Shown here: positions 58,700 to 64,000 of the stretch, one piece after another
Position numbering within the stretch: position 1 is the stretch's first letter
Layout of the letters: the number at the start of each line of letters is the position of its first letter
Source: Carposina sasakii
Taxonomy: Eukaryota; Arthropoda; Insecta; Lepidoptera; Carposinidae
NCBI GenBank assembly: GCA_014607495.2
Contig: CP053148.1
Span: forward strand, 18,166,001 to 18,230,000
Direction: 5' to 3'
Length of the DNA stretch: 64,000 nt
Notes under the pieces: generated by a model
What the model saw: only the letters and a program-made list of their open reading frames with translations
Databases searched by the model: none
Told to the model about the DNA's origin: nothing
Translations under genes and position numbers: made by a program

Positions 58700-59845
58700 G
58701 CGTTTTTATTCGCAATGTTACAAGGTTTTGAATAGTGTGAACGAGCAATGGTTTGCGATGTTATATCGAATGACGTAATAGCCCGCAGCCTGTAGAGTTA
58801 GCCGGTAAAACTGTTGATTCTTTTGGCCGATTTAGGGACGGAGCAGATTAGTGAGCGGATTTCTTCGCTTTAGTTTATACGTGCCATTTTTTTATGTAAT
58901 AGGTTTGAAGCAGAGTAATTTCGACAAGTGCGATTCTATTTTACTTGAGGCGATGGACAACTGTTATTTCTTTACTACTGAATCAATGTCTAATTTTTGC
59001 GTGTTCTCTATTATTTATTATACTTTTATATAGGATCTATTTGATGCTGGAGCGGCTGACAATTTTATATTAATATATTATTAAAAAAATGCTACTAAAT
59101 TATAACCTATCAAGAGACGAAAAAATCGTTATTTTTTTTCCAGATTCCTTCAAGACAAAAAAAAATACTTTAACTATTTATTTTCCAACGTAATTATAGA
59201 GAAGTAAAAATTAAAAAGTACAATAAATACCGTTTTTCTTAAACAAAAAAAAATCCTAAAGAATGATTTCATCAAGAAATCTGTCGCACCCAAGTTATAC
59301 GCAACTCATTGCATCTTCGGAGCGTGTCTGGGGTACTAAAAACATCGGCATTGAGCCGTGGGCCTCGCGAAAACCTTAGCATACCGCTGCGGATCGATTC
59401 CATGGCCTCCATATCTGGCTGGCTGGTGGATGTTTTTCTATTGTATAGAGGGGATTGCGGGTAACTTTCTGCGTTTTCTACAGAAAAAAATGTGCGACGT
59501 ATATTGATCTTTGTTTAGCTTTCTGTGGGTGGTCTACTAATCGTAAATGCTCTTATGTAGATTATGTGGATTATTTCTTTTTTGACATAATAAGTAGTAT
59601 ATATACAGTATATAGTATAATAAACAGAAAGATAAAAAATGTTAAAAATTATTTCCGGTATTGAAATATCAGTTTATCATATTAATTATGTATCGTTAGA
59701 AATATTTTATTTCCCTTGGAGCTATAAAATGTTTTCGATGTCGGATAAAGTCCAATAATAAAATCTAATGTTATGAATTTAAATTTAAAATCAAGAGAAA
59801 AAGATCGATAACTAAAAAATCTTTCATTTTATTTTTATTATTTTT
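58700..59845. other. Intron or intergenic, nothing recognised
   Basis: Stop-rich AT sequence. The stretch TCTGTCGCACCCAAGTTATA to GGATCGATTCCATGGCC (59280-59405) is less AT-rich but has no coding signature. Confidence 0.3.
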
Positions 59846-59849
59846 CATA

Positions 59850-60097
59850 AATAAATAAATAAATATTCACACACTTCACAACACATTGATTGATCTAGTA
59901 CCACACTAAGATCCCTAAGCTCTTGCATCGTGCGTGGGTACTAAACAACGGTATATAAATACATAGATAAGTATAGAAATATCCATGACTCGGAAACAAA
60001 CATCGATATTCATCATATCAATATTCGCATCTACCGAGATTCGAACCCAGGACCTATGGTGTCGCAGGCAGGGCCAACACCAATCGGTCGTCAAATA
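59850..60097 (-). repeat. SINE family A, complete, minus orientation
   Basis: Tail AATAAATAAATAAATATTCA at the left, CGATATTCATCATATCAAT, and the inverted B box GATTCGAACCCAGGACC. The head GACGACCGATTGGTGTTGG on the minus strand ends at 60097. Confidence 0.85.
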
Positions 60098-60183
60098 AAA
60101 TATACTTTTCTGCTTTCTTTCAGATTTCTTTTAACACACATACACCTATAACAATACTTACAAATCTATCTATCTACCTATAC

Positions 60184-60432
60184 ATGACGGCCGACTGGTG
60201 TAGTTGGTAGTGGCCCTGCCTGCGACGCCATAGGTCCTGGGTTCGAATCCCGGTAGGAGCAAACATTGATATGATAAATATTGATATTTGTTTCCGAGTC
60301 ATGGATGTTTCTATACTTATCTATGTATTTACATACCGTTGCTTAGTACCCACGACACAAGACCTTAGGGATCTTAAAGTCAAATGACTAGGTCAATGTG
60401 TTGTGAAGTGTGTGAATATTTATTTATTTATT
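60184..60432 (+). repeat. SINE family A, complete, plus orientation
   Basis: TGACGGCCGACTGGTGTAGT, GGGTTCGAATCCCGGTAGG, CGAGTCATGGATGTTTCTAT, GTGAATATTTATTTATTTAT. It stands head to head with the copy at 59850-60097. Confidence 0.88.
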
Positions 60433-60479
60433 TTACATCAAATGCTTTATCCTGAATGGTCACACAGCCTAAACCACTG

Positions 60480-60557
60480 CCCGTGTGTAGATTCCCACGG
60501 GAACGGGAATATGGGAAATCTAAAGTTCTCGCATACGAAGTCGTGGGCGTCTACTAG
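60480..60557 (+). repeat. 3' end of a Helitron-like element
   Basis: TCCCACGGGAACGGGAATAT and ACGAAGTCGTGGGCGTCTAC, ending CTAG at 60554-60557. Confidence 0.6.
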
Positions 60558-60559
60558 CC

Positions 60560-61195
60560 TTTTAGTAAAATTTACTTACTTGCAAATTTTGAAGCAATAA
60601 AAATCTCGATTCCTCATCTTTTTCCGCCATTGCTCGCGAAAAGCCTAGTGTTACTAAATCGATTTCACGCCCCATACATCTAGACTGGGGTTTGTTTATT
60701 GGCATATTATCGCAAGCCGCCATCTCGAGGACGTTTCATTTGAGAACACGCAACGTTTTGCGATCTCACTAATTGGTGTGTTAACTCTCGACTGTAGAAC
60801 TGGTAATTAAAAAAGTGAGGATTTTTTCATTTGATTCGTCACTGTTAGCGCTAGTTAACAAACTTAGGCGTTCGGTTAACATTGTTTAATTAAGAGCTAT
60901 TCAAATAGCTAGAAAGCCTAGCTGAAGTATAAAGGAGACGGCGACGGATTCCTAGATCCCTGGGCCCAGGTGTTAACACTTCAAAGTTTGTTGTTTTTTA
61001 CCATAATATATTTTTTCATTGCACCGCGTTTCGTTAACAGTTCGTTAGTGGTTGCGTTTTGGATCTAAAGTTGCGGAATTCCTCCAATAAGAAAAAAAAT
61101 TAATTGAGCGCGTTCAATAAATGGCGTGATAAAGTCCAATTGTTGTTGGTGGAAATATTAGAAGAACGATAGCTGAGCATCTTGGTGATCAGAAA
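60560..61195. other. Intergenic region with a worn family N fragment
   Basis: GCACCGCGTTTCGTTAACAG at 61021 resembles the end of the family N MITE; otherwise nothing recognised. Confidence 0.35.
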
Positions 61196-61199
61196 TACT

Positions 61200-61816
61200 G
61201 GGGGACAATTCTCGAACTGTCTCCAGTTGGAACGAAGCCAAAACGAAACCGTTGTAGATGCCCAGAATAAAGCAATGTTAATAACTTGACGGTGACATAA
61301 TTAGACACATTTCAGCACGAGACAGATATTTGTTTTTATTCTGTCATACTTATAGGCAAAATTCATTTTTTATCAGAGCGCCTTCTGAGTTCACCAAGCT
61401 AATCTAGACCTGTTTAATACAAAAATAAACACGTTTAAGACGATATTATCCAAAGAGTAGTTCGATGGGCATGTGGTTCTCTAGGCTTTTCTTTTTACCA
61501 TGCCAAGCCAACAGACCATATTGATTTGATTTTCTGTTCACAATTTGCTGGGGTATCATAACATGGCAAGGTATCTGTTACATATTTATACTAGTCTCTA
61601 AATATGGAAACTTTTAAGGGGTAAATAGTTGCTTATATTGTAATAATCTCAGTTATTGTCAACCGTTTGTTTCCCGAATAAAATAAAATAAAATAAATAA
61701 AATACTCGCGACCGATGCGTGCTAAAATATACCTTGGTATAAGTATTATATTGCGTTTCGTTAACGGTTTGTTAGTGGTTGCGTTTCGGCTCAAAAATTT
61801 TCAAGAATTGCCTCCC
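61200..61816 (-). mobile_element. Family N MITE (inverted) interrupted by a retroposed insert
   Basis: GGGGGACAATTCTCGAACTG ... TATTCTGTCATACT (61200-61350) and ATACTCGCGACCGATGCGTG ... GAATTGCCTCCC (61702-61816) together equal the inverse of 44674-44923. Confidence 0.7.
61351..61701 (+). repeat. Retroposed insert with AAAAT-type tail inside the family N MITE
   Basis: Flanked by ATACT on both sides (61346-61350, 61702-61706). It ends in AATAAAATAAAATAAAATAA. The interior (GACCATATTGATTTGATTTT) is not recognised; it is probably a 5'-truncated non-LTR element or SINE. Confidence 0.6.
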
Positions 61817-61862
61817 TGATAATAATATGTATGTATAGTGGTACTTATTGCCAATTTAATAA

Positions 61863-62069
61863 TCTAAACTATATATATAATATTATAAAGCTGAAGAGTT
61901 TGTTTGTTTGAACGCGCTAATCTGAGATACTACTGGTTCGATTTGGAAAATTATTTTTATTGTTATATAGCCCATTTATCGAGAAAAACTATAGGCTATA
62001 TGTGATGCGCTCCGGCTTTGCACGTGTGTAATGCCCTTTCACGCGGACGAAGTCGTGGTCGGCCGCTAG
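61863..62069 (+). mobile_element. Non-autonomous Helitron-like element
   Basis: TCTAAACTATATATATAATA at the left, AAGAGTTTGTTTGTTTGAAC, CTATAGGCTATATG, and GACGAAGTCGTGGTCGGCCG then CTAG at 62066-62069. Same subfamily as 3438-3608. Confidence 0.75.
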
Positions 62070-62425
62070 TAATTAACTATTCGACACATGAGCTGAGCTT
62101 TATAAGCATAATATTCAAAGTCTGTCGCAACCAAATTTGAATATGGTAGTTAAGTAGGTATTACGTAATTTAACAAGCTGAAGATTATTAATCCAGTATG
62201 CGAATAATTTTTAGTTTTTTTTTTAAGAAAAATAAAAAGAAAGTTTTTAAAATTATTTAACTTCCCTCTACTCATAAAAAATCTATAACCCGAAGAAACA
62301 GTGAATTTTCCTGAAAGTTTAAAACCACAAATTCCTAAAACTTTTCCTGTTTTTTTTATTACTCGTATGACCAAATAATAATATACTAATTTGCTTAATC
62401 GGTTAGAAGTAAAATAATTTAATAA

Positions 62426-62789
62426 TACAGGATGATTTTTGGTCGTCAACGTTCCCGAAAACTACGGAATCTCCTCATCATCACGATCATTTTTCTCCAT
62501 GGAAGCATACCTGGGAAGTGTCTGGTTTCCAAAATATTAGGGTCCAAAGTTGAGTAAATAGACTGCATAAATGCACATAGACGCGCGTAGCGGGATTTTT
62601 TCACGAAAAATAATTAATATCGGTCTATAAAAAAAACTAACATAAACACTAGACACTATAAATTTCGCACAATCAAGGAATTAAATTAAAAAAAAAAAAT
62701 CCCAGCATTTTTTTTGGCATAAACTTACTTTATTTGATGTATAGAGTACGTACCCTTCGTTAAGGGTGGCCACAAAAAAACACCCTGTA
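62426..62789 (+). mobile_element. Family H MITE, copy 4
   Basis: TACAGGATGATTTTTGGTCG at the left and GGCCACAAAAAAACACCCTG then TA at the right. Highly similar to 27764-28151 in reverse. Confidence 0.87.
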
Positions 62790-63480
62790 TATTATTTATC
62801 ATTCGTAAGTATATGGTAAATTCGTTTTTAGATTTATATTAATGTAGTTAGTATTTTAATGTAACCAACATACCTAAAGAAGTAAATATAGCGCGGCTTC
62901 GGCTTTGCTATTGCTTTTACGTAATCAGGGGGCGGGTCTCCAGTGGAAAAATGAGCTATACTATCTAATACATTTTTTGATTTGACAACCTTTTTATACA
63001 ACCTTTTGAAACAATTTTACTTTCATTGTTTATTATATGGTTATTTTGTTTACTTGTGATGTGAATCTAGTGCGTATGCATGGTTTTATATGCAGGTAAG
63101 CTGAGTAAAACTTTAGCCGGAATACGATATCGCCGTTGGTTCATGTAAGTTGTTTCTGTAATTATTTTTGGTTTTGACTAATTTTACATTCTACAACTTG
63201 ACTAATTTTAAATTTTACTACTAAACAAAAAAATCTCAGCTTGACTAGATATCTATTGTGTGTTGCCCTACACCTGTCTGTCAAGCAGTCGCTGAGCGGC
63301 TTCTGAGGCTTAAAAGTTTTTCACCATCGGCCATATTTTAATAAATACACAACGAGCGAAGTTAAGCCCAGTATAAGCTAGTGTGAAGTGCTTTTTAATC
63401 CAACCTGACATTTTCTTTATTAGCCGACACCGCTGGCTATTTCTACTTTTGTTTTATTTACGTCTACCACAGATAATACA
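62790..63480. other. Intergenic region
   Basis: GGCTTCGGCTTTGCTATTGC and ACGTAATCAGGGGGC (62895-62935) recur near 28230. A short family G piece (CCAGTGGAAAAATGAGCTAT) lies at 62940. Nothing coding. Confidence 0.35.
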
Positions 63481-63507
63481 ATGCTATACAAGTAGGGATA
63501 GAGACAT

Positions 63508-63720
63508 AGAGGAATAAGATGTAGACATAGAGTGCTAATGTCATACTGTTTCGATGCATCATTAGACTTTTCGGTGCCTCACAATTCCAGACCTTGACAT
63601 TTATATTCTATTAGTGTAATGTATAGTAATGTACTACATTACTAATGTTTTGTAACATATAGTAATGCAATCTAAGTATCAAGTACTGGAATTGTCATAT
63701 AGATACCTCATGTCATAGCA
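63508..63720. repeat. Diverged fold-back MITE, family M
   Basis: ATAGAGGAATAAGATG, GTTTCGATGCATCATTAGAC, GTGCCTCACAATTCCAGACC and AGTACTGGAATTGT match the 43187-43455 element. The right arm is degraded. Confidence 0.7.
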
Positions 63721-63882
63721 TTTTTATAATAAGTCATTAAGAATGACGTTATGAATAAAAACAGCAAAAATAATATTAATGAGATTCGAGAGAGATTAAT
63801 AAAATGGCCTATCTGTGGAACACTTTCGATATTTCGAACTACATAGAAGTAAATTATACTCGTAGATATGAGTAGGTATGTA

Positions 63883-64000
63883 TACTAGGTGTAAAAAGAC
63901 AACTTTGTTCTTTTAATACCTTGTATTCTTTGTTACTTCACCATCATTTTTTTCTATGGAAGCACCCCTGGGAAACCACGGGTTTCCATGATATTGAGGT
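63883..64000 (+). mobile_element. Family L MITE, runs off the right edge
   Basis: TACTAGGTGTAAAAAGACAA, CTTTTAATACCTTGTATTC, GGAAACCACGGGTTTCC, as in 40965-41367. Confidence 0.75.

Overview
This is AT-rich eukaryotic DNA whose repeat spectrum points to a moth or butterfly (Lepidoptera). It holds many short Helitron-type elements ending in CTAG inserted between A and T, tRNA-derived SINEs, non-LTR retrotransposon 3' ends with ATGT or ATG tails, hAT and TA-target MITEs, and short runs of the insect telomere-like unit TTAGG. No species can be named from sequence alone. There is no bacterial organisation (no operons, ribosome binding sites or CRISPR).

Only one host gene is recognised with confidence: a paraplegin (SPG7)-type mitochondrial m-AAA protease on the minus strand. 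Eight coding exons lie between 15186 and 1321 and encode the mitochondrial presequence, two membrane segments and the AAA module up to Walker B. The rest of the AAA module and the M41 protease domain lie left of the window. Its introns are filled with mobile DNA. The 6.5 kb first intron carries a 3.3 kb inverted-repeat element (8611-11916), a 400 bp hAT MITE (11929-12328) and a 1.75 kb hAT-type element (12987-14736) that itself contains a further 849 bp element.

Left edge (1-916): the 3' end of an autonomous Helitron with decayed PIF1-type helicase sequence, inserted into an older MITE. 15.2-54 kb: a gene-poor, repeat-rich stretch with pogo-like, hAT, CAGGGTG-type and fold-back MITEs, several SINE families, non-LTR fragments and Helitron-like elements. 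54119-57550: a nearly complete PIF/Harbinger transposon with perfect 45 bp terminal inverted repeats, a DDE transposase on the plus strand and a MADF/BESS protein on the minus strand. Their exons alternate, so each gene's intron contains an exon of the other. 57.8-58.7 kb: a GC-rich island with candidate first exons of an unrecognised gene. 58.7-64 kb: more SINEs (an inverted pair), Helitrons, nested MITEs and a truncated MITE at the right edge.

Most biological interest lies in the interlocked two-gene Harbinger, the nested unclassified inverted-repeat elements in paraplegin intron 1, and a short GC-rich core shared by two otherwise different repeats at 13.7 and 35.7 kb.
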